Shown: positions 1 to 13,945, counted from the stretch's first letter. The stretch: 64,000 bases of DNA from Sclerodactyla briareus (GCA_026419785.1 JAODTK010002710.1:62001-126000), one strand, 5' to 3'. The notes: generated by a model from the sequence alone, not told the origin. Made by a program: numbers and translations.

Positions 1-67
1 GAGAGTAGACCTATAGAACTGATAGGTTGTACACCCAAGCTCAGCCAATGTTTCCATGTATAGGTGA

Positions 68-146
68 GCTAGGGCCTGAGTTAGGCCGGAGGGCTAGGCC
101 TGAGTCGATAGGCCTGAGGGGCTAGTCCGAGGGCTAGGCCTGAGTG
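68..146. repeat. Minisatellite GGCTAGGCCTGAG
   Basis: About four units of 17-21 bases, each with GGCCTGAG and GGGCTAG. It lies at the window edge with no gene beside it. Confidence 0.7.
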
Positions 147-738
147 TTACTGTTTTCCACATGATTATTCGTCTTAAGTCATGTGTATATCCAGCCCATG
201 TCTTCCATGTGATGCCATACTCTCGGATCTGTTCCCCCTTGCATTATAATCAGCTGACTCCCTGCGTGGGTGCATAACCATGAATCAGCGTCATTAACTG
301 CAGCTTGCATCTTCACAAATTTTGCAATTTATTCAGAGAAAGGTTCATGTGCATGCTGGGCACATCACACGGTGGTCCGTTCTTCTGTCAACATCAACTA
401 GATGTATTTAGGAAGCGATGTAATCAAACCGCCCATTGTCAGTTTTTAAGGTGCGGTTTGTCAGAAATGTTGTTATGCTGTCACTCTAGGCCAATCATTA
501 TATGTTGAGCCAATGTTGAAATCTTATACAATGTTCATACAGATTTTTATCTCCTTGCATTCCAATTGGAGCGGCTACGGTTGAGCCCGACTTCCGATGC
601 ACGCGGGCGAGCGGGCGGGCACGCAGACAAACGCGAGTAAAGCCGCTATCGTTGACAATTTAGAACAATGGTTCTAAGAAACTAAACATCGTGTTTATAG
701 TTTAAAAGTTTAAACATGCCTAGGCCGTCCGGTGTTTG

Positions 739-787
739 ATGAATAATAATAATAATATGATAAAAATCATAATAACAATTAATAACA
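739..787. repeat. AAT-rich microsatellite
   Basis: AATAATAATAATAAT followed by imperfect AATAA units. This may be the tail of an undetected LINE, but no RT blocks were seen beside it. Confidence 0.7.
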
Positions 788-1009
788 GAAATAATAGTAG
801 GCGACACGGTTCTTTTATATAACGCATATACACACTAGGTGCGTGGATTTTCGAGAAAACGCCCGCCCGCGTGCATGAAACGGGTCACTCGCGTTGTCCG
901 CGTGCCCCGCCGTCAGGTCATGGAAACGCGGGCTTAAGATCATGTGTATAACGATGGCGGCAGTCAAGGTTCTAGTCAGGCACCAAAATTACATTTTTAT
1001 TTATAACCC

Positions 1010-1946
1010 ACTCCACAGTGACTTACTGGTGTCAAAAAAGTTTTGATATCGTGATATGCAAGGATGCACTACACAACTTTGTGTTCTTGTTATTTCTTTG
1101 CCTGTTTAACTCCTAAAATAAGCACATTCCATTAGACTTGACCTTTGACCTTCCCATTTTGACCTCGTCTTTAGATGGATTTGATCCACTGAACCCATAA
1201 ATTACCATGACAATCCTCTACGAGCACCCTAACTGCAATCATTCAATTGTTACTGCCATTTAACAAACTTCGAACAAAATTGCATAATTTAAGCAAATTA
1301 TTCACATTAAGACCTTTTAATTGACCTTTACACTGTTGTTTAAATTATCGGATCAAAGGTGTACCCATCACACGTTTCATGAGATTTCAACCAACTTTAA
1401 AATAGAATATATATATATTTGCCAAATTAGACTAGGTTTAAATGCGAAATTAGTAAACATAAATGACCTTGGTGCCTCGTCCCTACTGGTAAAAGTTATT
1501 GGGACTATAGATTCAACCATCTCACCGAGTTTCGTCAAAATCCAATGGACTTCAAAAATATCGCAGGAAATTATGCAACTTAGACTACTTAATTAGCATA
1601 TACAATGCCAGGAGAAATTCTAATCAGTGGTGTACTCTTCATAGTGTTATATACCCGAACGGCATCACCAAGCATACTTGGATCGAGAGATATCGTGTAC
1701 ACAAGCTTCGGGCCAATTTTCATTAAATATCAAATTTTATGAAAAATGAGATGTCTTTCGGCAACGGAAAGTGGATGAACATTGGAAACTCTTCAACGCG
1801 CACCTCCAAAAAAAGGTCCCAGCATGTGGCTTTCATGGGTCAGGAGATATCGAACCGCACATACGGACAGGACAGAAGGCAGCAAGACACACACATACAA
1901 AGTGACCACTATATCTCTCCTCGAACAAAGTTCAGGCGAGACAAAA
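1010..1946. repeat. R1-family element, short copy ending TTCAGGCGAGACAAAA
   Basis: Blocks in the same order as in the 9.0-11.7 kb copy are seen: TAAGCACATT and TTGACCTTTGACCTT, the ACGAGCACC block, TTATCGG-x-TCAAAGGTGTAC, CCTACTGGTAAAAG, ATGCAA...TTAATTAGCATAT, and the common terminus at 1931-1946. The ~590-bp satellite portion is missing or reduced here. Confidence 0.8.
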
Positions 1947-2528
1947 AAAAGCCTATGCTGGGTTACAGTTATGAGAGTGATATTATTTTGTCAAAGGTTA
2001 TAGGGGTTCACTGGCCACTTGTTTGTTGCACTACAGGGTGCAAAACTCCCTGACAAAAAACTACCACTCCCACAAAGCACAGATTATGGATTCCCCCAAA
2101 ATATCATCCAGAAAGATGAGATGAATTGGGGGTGCTCTCACAGAGTGGGACAGTTCAAAAATAGGCCGTAATGATAGAGATATGGGAGAATCTCGTCTAC
2201 CCCCAAGCTGTTTAGTGGTGAGCATCCCTACTTACAACCGTGAGGAGGCTGTTATAAGGCGGCCATAGGCTCCCCACCAAACATTTTGGCAGGACATGGG
2301 CAAGACAAATGATAGTATTACAGGGTTTTGGCTAGAGACAATTTCTGTTTTGTAATTTTTTTTCAGGTTTTTCCCACGGAAAATAGTTGTAGGGGAGATT
2401 GACAAATTTCGCTTCAATTTAACAAACAGAAAACTCTTGTCCCTAGTTTTGGCCTATACAGCATGGCATAGCGGTGTCAGGCCGGGTTAGAGTACACCTA
2501 CCTACCGGTCGGTCACAGTCAAGTTGAG

Positions 2529-2546
2529 CTCATCATCATCATCATC
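2529..2546. repeat. (CAT)n microsatellite
   Basis: Five to six CAT units, followed by GAGTCAG-type sequence that leads toward the GAGTC repeats at 2.97 kb. Confidence 0.8.
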
Positions 2547-2967
2547 AAGTCAAGATGAGTCAGACACTATGCTTGAGTCAGCTCGAGTCAGTTATTATCC
2601 ACACAATCACTGTTTTTTTTAAAATGTGATTCACTTTGTTAGATGGTTATGCAGACCCTCATGCGGGTAATTAGGTACATCAGGATGGTGCATATTGCAA
2701 TAGTAAAGGGAATAGCTACAATGGTCGGTGCTGGTTGGTGTAAGCCACCACTCGGCCCGACCAACGGGAATCACACTCAAGCAAATTTAGGTCCTGCCCA
2801 ACCAGCATTGAAATAATAAATTCCAATTTTACCAGGCTTACAAAATAGTGAATGCCATAATTGTCACCTGATTAGTCAATTGATGTCTGGTGTTAAAGAC
2901 CTTGTGACACCCTGCTCGATATGCGCTTTCCTCACTGCTGTAGCCTTTTCCAATTCCGACAGTGTTG

Positions 2968-3092
2968 GAGTCGAGTCCAACCAATCCGAGTTCGAGACCG
3001 AGTCCCAGCATCGAGTCGAGTCCAAGACGAGTCCTCAAAATCCGAGGTCCGAGTCAAGTCGATCCTTCTGTCTGGTCCCAGTCCCCGAGTCC
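2968..3092. repeat. GAGTC/CCGAGT short tandem repeat, block 1
   Basis: GAGTCGAGTCC, CCGAGTTCGAGACCGAGTC and similar phrases recur about every 5-12 bases for ~125 bases. A second block of the same composition is at 3758-3845, and isolated GAGTC units at 2560-2600. Confidence 0.75.
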
Positions 3093-3757
3093 GATGAAAA
3101 CTTGACATCAACAAAAATAAATGGGCCTGGTGTTGGATTCAAAATAGCAATTATTACAGTTAGCGTTGGCATCCAGGGAAACTGTAAAAAAAAATTTTGT
3201 TATTGTTGTCTATATTGCAAAATCAGCTCAATGCAAAGTTAAATATTGAATGTTCCACACATTCCTATCAAGAGCTGCATGGAGCTTCATCAAGAGAGTT
3301 CATAGCAATAACCATGCATTGCCAATTGACAAAACAATGCCAAACTAAACAGGAATAAATGACCCTGAACAATACATATAACCAATGTAGACTCTCGGCC
3401 TGCCTACTCCCATGTGGAGTCATAAATAATTTACAGACAGCATATCGAAACTATTTCCATTGCATATCAAGAAAATCACACTGTCCACAATCTTTGCAGA
3501 CAGTTAGGCGGAGTGCAGAATGTTCTCCTGTGCTGTGCATGTAACACCTTGACTGCCATTTCAACAGCCACATCTTAGTCAATCATACTATTGGCTAATC
3601 CAAATTTTGGTGTATGAGCAAATTCGGACGGTGACAACAACAGACAGCACAAAAAGTGGTTCATCATGTTTTGTTATAAATGTTAGAATTTTGCATATGC
3701 TTCCTCAGTAATTTTCAGGATTTTTGCATAGGATTTTGAGCAGTCTTGAACCCTGGG

Positions 3758-3845
3758 GACTCCGACCGAGTCTCCGAGTCCGAGAATACAGATGGTCCGA
3801 GTCGTTCCAAACGGTCGATGAGACCGAGGCCGCCTCGAGTCCTCC
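3758..3845. repeat. GAGTC/CCGAGT short tandem repeat, block 2
   Basis: ACCGAGTCTCCGAGTCCGAG, GGTCCGAGTCG and CCTCGAGTCC occur within 88 bases, the same pentamer family as at 2.97 kb. Confidence 0.7.
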
Positions 3846-5819
3846 AACACTGATTTCTGAGGTGCGCCCGCAGTAACCTGCAGTGCTTCACAACCATAAC
3901 AATGTCTTGTCCAGATTGGCAGGGCCCCCAGCGGGCCTCTTTTAAGACAAGTTGCTTCAATATTGGAGGAGAGACAATCACAGAACAAATATTAGTGACC
4001 ACCCCAGCCCCCCCCCAAATCGGACAAGACGACTAAATTCACAGAGCTGTGGTTGTCAATCAAAGGGCATTGTGTTGTTTTTGTATTGCAGCCAGATAAT
4101 CGGTAACATTCACTCAAACCATGTGAGTGAGTGAGGAATAAAATTAATAATCGTGATTAACACAAGATTAGTAATTTGACTGCATTGGTGCCAATTTTAG
4201 CCAGTGCTATTTTGGCTTAGAGACATCCCTGATTGTGAGAATAGCCAACCCAACATTTCAACAGCAACCAATTCATCTGAAACTCAACCACAAATAGGGG
4301 GGGAATAATTAACCTCAACATTTCAGAAGAAAAGGTCTGCAATGGCGTGGATTCGTCAAAAGCTTCCTCGACAGCAACATTACAGTAAAGCTTGTTAGGC
4401 TGCTATTATCATTTTGCTGTGAGACAACAAGGCAAACTAGTTTCTAGGTTATAGGGGGAAACATATGCGGAGTAGAAGAGACATGGTGTTAAATTAGCGA
4501 TGACTGAAGCAAACACTCGGCACTATTTTGTGCCGAATGCGCAATTATAACATGACATACGACAAGAAAACCAAGCGAAAATGTGTAGAATGCCTAGACT
4601 GGGTCCTCGCAAGGCTCAGCAGGGATTTTAAACGCAGACATTTTGTCCCATACAAGGAAACCTCGGAAGCACCAAAACCGAACGGGTTTTGGAGATCGTG
4701 ATAGATTAATACTTACAGCACATGGAATAGGCAACCAAACCCAGTGCCACAGCGAGCTTAGATGACAATACGCCAAATGCTGTGGCAACCCCATAGCCCC
4801 TTCTCTCTTTTTGCCCCTCTAATGTCTAGTTTGTCAAGTGCCCTTCAGGTCAGGAAAATCTTTGACGTGGCATTGGGGGTGGGGGCATATTCCATGTGGG
4901 TTAAGTTGAAGAATCAATGAGTAGATTAAGGTTCCCGCTTACCCCCATATAAGAGTTCCGTCTTCCAGGGACGCCTTAGACCTGCCAGAACCGTGAGTTA
5001 AACATTGGAGTAACACAGTGAACACAGAAAAAATCAGCAGGAGTCTGGGACCCTTGGGTTGAGGGTCTAAACCAACAAGGGCGATCGCAAAACACATCTC
5101 GCCTGTTGCACGATCGGTGTTTCCATTATTCACTACAAGAACACAATACCACACACCAACTAGTTCATGCAGACCATCGTAATTTCAAACAAACATCACA
5201 TATTTTACATGTTATAACACAATAAAAATACCTCCTAAAAATTCCTAAAATAACGGACCAGTAAGTTTGACTATCTTACAAAAAGTCCCTTAATTGCTTT
5301 TCTTTCTTCATGCCCCCCCCCCCCCCACTCTTTTCTCCATAAAGACCCAAATTTGAGCGATAGTTTTATCGCTCCAGTCAACTCACTCCTTTGGCCCAAA
5401 ATCCAAAACTTGACAATGTTCTAAATCACCGTAGCAGCCTTTTAAAATCATTATCGTTATTATTCATTGCCTTCTATTTTCCAAGCAGCCCAGGGACATG
5501 CCACCCCCGCACTGCCAGGCAGCAAACATCCTCCCCTGCCTCCCCCACACACATACAACAACTATCCCATGAGCAGGTAAAGATGCCCAAAAATTCTTTA
5601 GGAAACTCCACATTTGTCCCGTACCCAGGCAAGAAGAGAGGAAAGAAAATGTTACAGTATTTTTGAATGCTATAAGCAACCATAAATCCGAATTGGTTGG
5701 TAGAGAGGTTTGCTTGTGGTAGCTTATGACAGCACAATTTTCACAGGAGCTATGGTTTACGCGTTCCTCAGTGCGTTATTCTAACAGCAGATAGGAATTC
5801 AATCAAAGACTGAACATTC

Positions 5820-6501
5820 AAACATCAGATCCAGAAAATGTAACTGGACCATATTACGAGTTTGGCAAAAAACTCTCAAAAAATTGGAACATTGAAACAT
5901 ATTATGCAAATTAGGCAAATACAGTGACCCTTCTACTGACCCAGCTGTCGTTCAAAATGATTCAGGAAGGGGTCACATCTACCAAGTTTTGTGGAAATCC
6001 AACAAACTTCAAAATGCATAAATTATGCAAATAAACACATTAAATGACCTCCAGTGACCCCAAACTCCACTTTTAAATTTCTCGGGAACCATGTGGTAGA
6101 CCACATCCACCAGGTTTTGTTGAGAAACCCCAAACAAACTTGAAAAATTTGCAAAATTATGCAATTGCATAGTTTTAGGTGAAATTTAATCAGTTCAATC
6201 TACCTGTCATCCAGGTCCTTAAATGCACAAAAACTACATCCACTGTAGAACATTACGGTTCTTGCATAATCCTGCTACGAGCTTAAACGATAATTAAAAT
6301 GAGTTAATACCAACTGAATTACTGACTTCGCTGCCCAAAATCTGATCAGATTGTGGTACACCCAACCCCGATGCTACACACAAAATTTCGTCATAGCCGG
6401 CCTCGGGTTGTGAGATAAATCCTGCTAACGAGAAAGTGTGACACACACCGCCCCATAGTGACCACTAGTCTCTTTCTGAATTTCATTCAGGCGAGACAAA
6501 A
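5820..6501. repeat. R1-family terminal portion
   Basis: Two or three ~115-bp subrepeats (TTATGCAAATTAG..., ACCTCCAGTGACCC..., CCACCAGGTTTTGTTGAGA) are followed by a ~300-bp unique end. The last bases are TTCAGGCGAGACAAAA (6486-6501), as in the other copies. No coding potential was found. Confidence 0.75.
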
Positions 6502-9030
6502 CTGGACGGTGAACTGAAAGAGAGCTGAAATGATAGAGTGGAGTGCCTCTTATATCCACGGATAATGCCGGACACGCGGTTAACGCAAGAGTAGCACGAG
6601 GGCGACAGCTTCGAGTGCATCAGCAATAACATGAGTGCATCATCATGTAGATCAAACAAAATAAAACCCCGTTCTGCATTACAACGTGCTGGTTGCTTCA
6701 AGAGCGAAAGTCAATGGAAGGTGTGAACTGATCGTTTTGAAACCGACATGAAGAAGAGAGCATATTTCAAAACCCCATAAATCTCAAAATGACATTCCTA
6801 GCCATTCCAATTTTGTGTTATCCCATTTAATATTGGGGTCCTGCCAAAGCCAAGGGCATTTCATCATGCGAATGCAGCAAAACAACAGAAAGTTAAAGCA
6901 CTACAAGGAAATTCCCAAATTCGTGAATTTGGACGCAGAGAGAAATGCGCACATCACGCCACGTAGTTAACAAATAAAACAAGAGCAACCATGGTGGCTG
7001 TAGACTCAAACTAAAAAATGCTCATAATATTCACTTCAGAATGATCAACAAGGAGCATGATGATGTACGGGGGAACTTTCATGTGATGAATGTGATTCTT
7101 TTAGTTTTTTACCCTATCCTCGATGTGGTCAATGCTGTTAGGTCAGCACCCAGGACTCATACACACTGGGTTATGGGAAAAAATGTAGGAAGAAATAAGG
7201 TCTTTAAAAAGCCTGATGACAATTTTCTTTTGGGCTCAATTCCTGATTTGGCTTCTTAGTAGGTGGCGTCTGTATCGAGAATCTTTTCGAGCGTTCTATG
7301 GTTTTTAGGAAAGGTCACACCAGTATTTGCATTAGCGCCGGTATCATGGAATGAATATTAGGAGTATGTTGGTTATTTTAAGGCAGGCGGCCAAAAAATC
7401 CAAGCCGTTTGTTGGCCGAAACATCCATTGATACAGGTTAGCTGATTGGGACTGTTGAACGGTTGTTGGCCTAAAACTGTAGAAAGCAGGTGTAGGTTGA
7501 ACTCAGGCATACAACCCAAAGAAATAGTTTGGGCCATAAGCCCTTGGCTGAGGCATATACTTGTCCTCAAAGATAGACGGAATACTCCCAACCGTAAACA
7601 ATGCTCTGTTATGTGAAGTGTGGGTAACCCACTGAACACACAGTCAGCATTGAGGATTAAACTGTACTGACTACTGTAGTTAATTTACCAGTTTCATTTA
7701 GCCCAACTTAGCCTCCAAGGCCAGGCTTACTTAGGCAAAGTTAAAAAATGATGAACATATGATCGGCCCTCCCGTATTTCGGGGAGGAAATTTAGACATA
7801 TTGTATTATTTTGTAAACTTTCATTGTTCAGAAAAGATGTTTCAAGGGGTGTACGAAGGCGTCACCCCCAGTGTCCCACCTGGTTTGCATGATCAATGGT
7901 TTTTCTATTAGTCACAATGCAAACAATTACAAGGCATTCATTGTCTTGCTCCCAGATTTTTGGATATAATTTAATAGAACAGCTTAAGAACAGGGAACAA
8001 TTTTCAATTCACTGAGCTGGTGGACCATGTCGACCGAAGGAGTACAGGTTATGTAGAAATATGACTGAAACTGTCTGAATTATTCATATTAGACACAATA
8101 TTAAAATTTCATTGACCCATTTCTATTTCAAACATATATGGCAGGACCAATGGTGGAACCACCCATTTCACGGGAATCTTACCAACTTGAAAAATTACAT
8201 GAATGAAGCAAACTATACACACATGAATAACCCAAGTGCCTCGAGTCAATGTAGAACAAGGCGATCGCCCCCTGTGTCTCGCCTGGGTGCGCGATCAGTG
8301 ATTTCTGCGTTCAGTCACCCTGCAAACAATTACAACTGGTATTCCATATGTTGCTTTAAATCCCATACCTCTTAAATATTTCAACATTCACTGCCATCAT
8401 TGACAACACCCTCCTGTACCCTCCCAGTATAAACCAAACTTACTGAGTTCATAGGTCCCTGAGATTAACTGTATTGTCCAAACATGTAAATGAACCCTAA
8501 TCTAATAAAGTTTCGCCTATATATCACAAAGAGTATGCCCTTTATAAATTATACTACTTCCATAAACTCCCTAGGGAGTTCACACCCACCACCTCTCACA
8601 TCCCTGTCTAGAGTGGAAAAGCAATCTAATTAGAGTCAGCAGGCCTACTGGCTGAAAGCTATGGGACTTGTAAGTGATACAAGGAGTTACCTCCCTCCCC
8701 CATCTCACACACAGACTATGCAGGTGACACCTGACACCATTCATTCTTGCGTAGGTGCCTGGGAGTAAGTAAACAAATGATGAGTGTTTACACTTTAGTA
8801 ATGGTCAGTGTAGGGGCCAAGGAAGAGGGTATGACAGGCGATGTGAACCTCAAGGTAAAAAAGCAGGTTTTGACAAGGGATGAAATCTCTGTCTGTCACA
8901 GGACGGGAATACTAAGTTAGGAGGAAATGGAAATAAAATGCCCGAGGCGTTGAAATGAGTAAAACATTTTTTATGATGCGCTATATAAGAGCGATTTCAG
9001 CATCATGCTGGTCAGCTATGCTGCCCCAAG
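6502..9030. other. No gene recognised
   Basis: No ORF above ~90 codons and no known motif. Two copies of a short repeat (near 7868-7930 and 8265-8335) share CGATCAxTGxTTTCTxxxTTxAGTCAC and CTGCAAACAATTAC. The remainder looks like ordinary intergenic DNA. Confidence 0.5.
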
Positions 9031-11717
9031 ACTAAAACCTCTTAAGAACGTAGCGTACAGTCTCTGGAACTTGTTGCAGTAAATGTTATATGCAGTTTTT
9101 GTCATAAGTGACCTTGAATGACCTTGATGACATAACGGTTTTCATGAAAAATGTTACCCTTAAATCATATGCAGCATGTCAGAAGTTCAGTTATATAACA
9201 CCACAGTCACTTAAAAATGATTGCAGGAAAAGTTAAATGGCAGTTTCTTGACCTCGAATGAACCTTTGATGACATGACGGTTTTATGAAAAATTGCTTAT
9301 GCCTCAATGTGATGCACCAAGCCCCAAAAGGCATTATGTCTTTCTTGGCCTGTAAATCCTCAAATAAGCACATTTCTGTAAACTTGACTTTTGACCTTTT
9401 AACTGTCTATAGATGTTTTTGATGAAGAAACCCAAAAATTACCATGACAAATCTTACGAGCACCTAGCTGCATTCATTCCAAGTTGTTACTCGCCATTAA
9501 CAAAATTCGAAAACATTGGTTTATATGAAATATTTCACATTAAATGACCTTAAGTGACCTTACACTGTTGTTAAATTTATCGGGATTCAAAAGGTGTACA
9601 ACTCCCCAAGTTTCATGAGGATTCACAATGAAACACGCTAATGTTAGTGACGAAAAACTATTAAATTAAAACTTTGACCTTGTAATTACCAAAGTAGGCG
9701 TCCGAACGAAGCGGGAGGGGAGTTGGTTTCCTCCATGAAGGAACACAAAGGGCTATGCAAATACCAAAATAACCCGTTTTTTTGTTTGGCCCGTAACTCC
9801 TTTTAAATAAGCCATTTACTCAGACTCAACATTTAACCACATGACCCACCCGACAGAGGTCAAATTGAGGTCAGAGTCACACACCTGCAGGTCAACAGTT
9901 ATATCATAATGGTGAACCTTACAGCCTTAACAGATATTCATTTTCCGATTATGGCCAGGAAGAAAGAAAACAGTTTTTGACCCCCTAGTTGACTTGACAT
10001 GACCATTTCAATGACTGGCACGTTTGTATGAAAATTGTTATTCTCCTTGTGATACTTCCACTCCTCGGAGCATTTTGCATTCTGATGTGAACATGCCCAG
10101 AGCTATGCCCAATAAGTACTATTAATCAGGTTTTTTACCCTACGTGACCTTTGATTGACTTCAAATGACATGACGGTTTTTATTGAGACAAATTGTTACG
10201 CTCCGTGTAATGCATCCAATCCTAGAAGCATTTGCTCCAATGAACACGCCTAATGTTATTGCAAAAAAAGCTATAAATTAAACTTGACCCCTTGTAATAC
10301 CAAAGTATGCGTCCGATCGAAGCGGGAGTTGGTTTCCTCCAGACGCACACAAAGGTCTATCACATAGTCAAAAAAACGAGTTCTATTTTTTTTGACCGTA
10401 ACTCCTTAAATAAGCACAATATTCAAGACTTAAACCTTTAACCACATGACCTCCCGCCAGAGGTCAAATTGAGGTTCAGAGGTCAAACACATGCGGGTCA
10501 ACATTATATGACAATAGGAACCTTCCAGCCTCACAAATATTCAATTCTCCGATTTGGCCAGAAAACAGTTTTTACCCCTAAGTTACCTGAATGACCTTTA
10601 ATGACATGGCAGCATTTATGAAAATTTGTTAACTCTCCATGTGATAAACCACCTAGGAGGCATTTTGCATTCTGATGAACATGCCCAGGTCTATTCCAAA
10701 AAGTACTAAATCAGTGTTTGAACCCCTAAGTGACCTTTGATGAACCTTCAATGACCTGGCGGTTTTTATAAAAAATTGTTACTCTCCATGTGATGCATAC
10801 GCCCTAGAAGCATATTGCATCACTGAACCCGCCCAGTTTATTGCGAAAAAGCTATTAAATTAAACTTTGACCCTTGTAACTACCAAATATGCGTCCGATC
10901 GAAGCGGGAGTTGGTTCCTCCATAAAGCACACCAGAGGTCTATCACAATATCCACCAAAAAAACCCGGTTCTATTTTTTGTGCCTGACCTCCTTAATAAG
11001 CACATTATTCAAGACTCACCTTTAACCACATGGACACCCGACAGAGGTCAAATTGAGGTCAGAGTACACAATGCAGGCTCAACCAATTATATCACAAGGT
11101 GAACCTTCCATCTTCAAGACATTTCAATTCTTCGATTACGGCCAGGAAGAAAACAGTTTTTGACACTAAGGGACTTGAATGAAAGATTAGTAACTTGAAG
11201 ACCTATGGGCCCTCATCCTTACTGTAAAATTCATTGGGACTATAGATAACACCATCTCCACCAAGTTTCGCCAAAAAGCAAACCAAACTTCAAAAATATC
11301 GCAGAAATTATGCAAATAGACTACTTAATTAGCATATTTCAGCAGCCAGGAATCTGATCAATTCGTGTAATCTTCATAGTTGTTATATCCCTGAACGGCC
11401 AATCACCACTGCATCTACCGATCAAGAGATACTCCTTGTACACAAGCTTCCGGACCATTTTCATTAAAATAGCCAAATTAATGCAAATGAGAATGGTCTT
11501 TGGGCCGAAAAGTGGAAGCACATCGGCAACTCTTCAAAGCGCACCTCCACAAGAAGGTCCAGCATGATGGCTCCACGGTTCAGGAAGATATCTCACCGCC
11601 ACATACGGACCGACAGGAGGACAGACAGACAGGCAGGACAGGGACAGACAGACACCACACACAAACAAAAGTGACCACTATGTCTCTCCCTTGAACCAAA
11701 GTTCAGGCGAGACAAAA
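9030..11717. repeat. R1-family element with ~2-3 internal ~590-bp monomers
   Basis: The left part (9040-9640) matches the copy at 1010-1400 (CCATGACAAATCTTACGAGCACC and neighbours). The middle contains landmarks at ~9806, 10408 and 10994, the same ~590-bp monomers as at 45 kb. The right part (11195-11717) matches 1460-1946, has a GACAGACAG-type minisatellite at ~11600-11660, and ends TTCAGGCGAGACAAAA. So the satellite monomer is nested inside a larger dispersed element with a defined end. Strand is arbitrary. Confidence 0.85.
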
Positions 11718-11819
11718 GGAACTAAAGTAGACCATCACGCATCAAGATTCCATAGAAAGAATAAACAAAATTGAAATTGGAATTATACTAGCCAAATAGG
11801 AACTAACTGATAAATTCCA

Positions 11820-12477
11820 GTCTCATTCAAAAAATGTTGGAAGTAGGATAAGTCTACCTACAAAGTGTCATGGGAATCGGGCAACTTTAGCATTACGCAT
11901 AAATATGCAAATTAGGACAGTATGTTGAATTACCTCCAGTGACCCGGAAGACCATGATGAAAATTTGGAATGAAGGTAAAACATTACCCCACCAGGTTCA
12001 TTAAAATCAACAAACTTCATGATTTGCTAAATTACGGCCAAATTAGACACATTGAAGATTCCATTACCTCAAATCTATGTTAAATAATTTCAGAATGGAT
12101 TAGATCCATACTCCACTGTCAAGTTTGAGGAAAATCTACAAACCTTGAAATTTCACATAAATATGCAAAATAGACAACTTACTTTTTTACGCTTTTTGTA
12201 ACTCTAATCAGTTCATCGACCTCAACGCACCCATGTGTGCCAAACCAAGTATCCATAGCAGGACGTGCATCTGTAATCTTGCTAACGAGCTTAAAACAAT
12301 TGAATACTATAAAATAGGCCAATGACCCTCCTTTATATGGGAGTTTGCGCCCAAGACTAGTCAGGTTGTGTCCACCCCACCTGATACTACAAACAAATTT
12401 CCGTCAAAGATTGGCCTCACCGTATTTTCTCAGAGAATGTCCTGCTGAAAAAAGTTTGTCAGTTCAGGCGAAACAAA
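11820..12477. repeat. R1-family terminal portion, second module
   Basis: This copies the layout of 5820-6501: ~115-bp subrepeats with ATATGCAAATTAG and CCTCCAGTGACCC, then CTAATCAGTTCATC..., TGCTAACGAGCTTAAA, and the terminus TTCAGGCGAAACAAAA at 12463-12478. It lies directly after another R1 terminus at 11717, so two ends occur in tandem. Confidence 0.75.
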
Positions 12478-13539
12478 AACGCCAGAGTTGGCATATGTTA
12501 ATGTGTATCATGTTGTACTTGGATGTCTAAAATTAATGGTTACACAGTGTGTCAGGATTGAGCCTTAGGAGTAGAGTCAGAATCCAAATTGCAGATGTCA
12601 TCACAAATCGTGTTTGTTCCGAACCAAATTCTAAACATAAACCGTAACCTTTCACCCACTCCAATCCCTGAGACCCCTAAGACCCCTCATACCAATCTCA
12701 ACAGCCTCATTCTTAGCCCAAGTATTGTCTCCCTGACTCTCCAATGGAGTGCCTTGCAAAACTCTGCACACAAGTTACACTGAAACGAGTGCCACGGGGA
12801 TAATGCTAAACCCCATGACATACTGTGTCTGCTGCTTTTCCAGTCCCAATATCTACGTGACGTCTCCGAAAGGCAAATCCTTCCAACGGCAAACATTGTT
12901 CTTGGCATAGTGATGTTCTTTTCAGGCAAAATTGTATTTTGTGTGAAAATTATAATGAAAAATAAAATTGGTACGTTCCAATCGCTCGATTAATTTCCCA
13001 CAAGGTAGCCAGCATTAGGCCTAAGCTACTTTAGGCCTAACTTGCTAATGATGTAGTACAGGGACGCACACTTTAGCTAGAATCCGAAAGTGAATACTGG
13101 AGACCCCGTGCAAATACATGATTCGATCTTTTGTGAAATGTTGTTTTGGGTTATCAACCCCTCTACATGCCTGTTTTTCATTATCTGATGAGTTTCAAAT
13201 GTTTTCAGATCGCAGGTCTAACGTTATCGTAGGCTACTTTGACTTGTGCTGTAGTAATTCGTAATACTTAACAGTATATATGGCTTACAGCCTTCAACGC
13301 TACGAAGTACAAACCCTCGCTGCCTCAACCTTCGCTGCAAATTGCTTCCAAAATCCTTGGGTTTCAAGATCTTTGCTCACCGTATCTTCCATGAACTCTT
13401 TAATATCATTATCTCTGTACTACACAGCTCACTATTAGAAGGAGATTCATGATTATTCCGTGGAACGAAAAATATCAATTTCACTTTGAGTGAACGCTGC
13501 GCGAACCGATCGACTCCGCGTGTACGTACGTCGGTATTG

Positions 13540-13945
13540 AATGTACAGTAGCAGGGCCGTAGCGAGGGGGGCGTCACACCCCCCCCAATAATTTGTTGCA
13601 GTGGCAAATTTTCGGTCTGTCGTCAAAAAGGAGAAAGAGGAAAGAAAGAAGAAGGAAAAGAGAGAGGGGAAAGACGAGGAAAAAGGAGCAGAGGAAAAGG
13701 GAAGGAAGACGAAAAAGAAAGAGGATGCAGGGAAAGGAAAAGTGAAAGGAAAAGGAAGAAAGAGGAAAAGGGACAAGGGAAGTAAGAGAGGGAATGGGGA
13801 GGAAGAAGGGAATGGAAAGAGGAATAGAAAAAAAAACGGTAGCCAGACTTTATTATCGGCTATTTAACTTTTGGCTCTTCATATAATTGGCCCATTCAGC
13901 GTCGGCAGAATGACACGCCGGCAAACTTATATTGTGACGGTTGTC
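13540..13945 (+). repeat. Polypurine-rich dispersed repeat, copy 1
   Basis: A ~225-base stretch (13622-13843) is over 95% A/G. It is bordered by CGGTCTGTCGTCA on the left and GCCAGACTTTATTATCGGC, then TTAACTTTTGGCTCTTCAT, on the right. The same flanks in reverse complement surround the polypyrimidine stretch at 59450-59636, so the tract is part of a dispersed repeat and not a random simple sequence. Confidence 0.75.

Larger units (their letters stand above)
2060..5815. other. No gene recognised
   Basis: Short ORFs only, none with a recognisable domain. It holds the GAGTC repeats, a C run at ~5313-5328 and TAGGCCTA-poor unique sequence. A CTCGCCTGTTGCACGATCGGTG phrase at 5098 recurs at ~8279 and in decayed form at ~7875, so a second small dispersed repeat may be present. 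Confidence 0.5.

Noticed and set aside
13601..13867. Lys/Glu-rich 88-codon ORF
   Set aside because: Translation of a polypurine simple tract that is part of a dispersed repeat.
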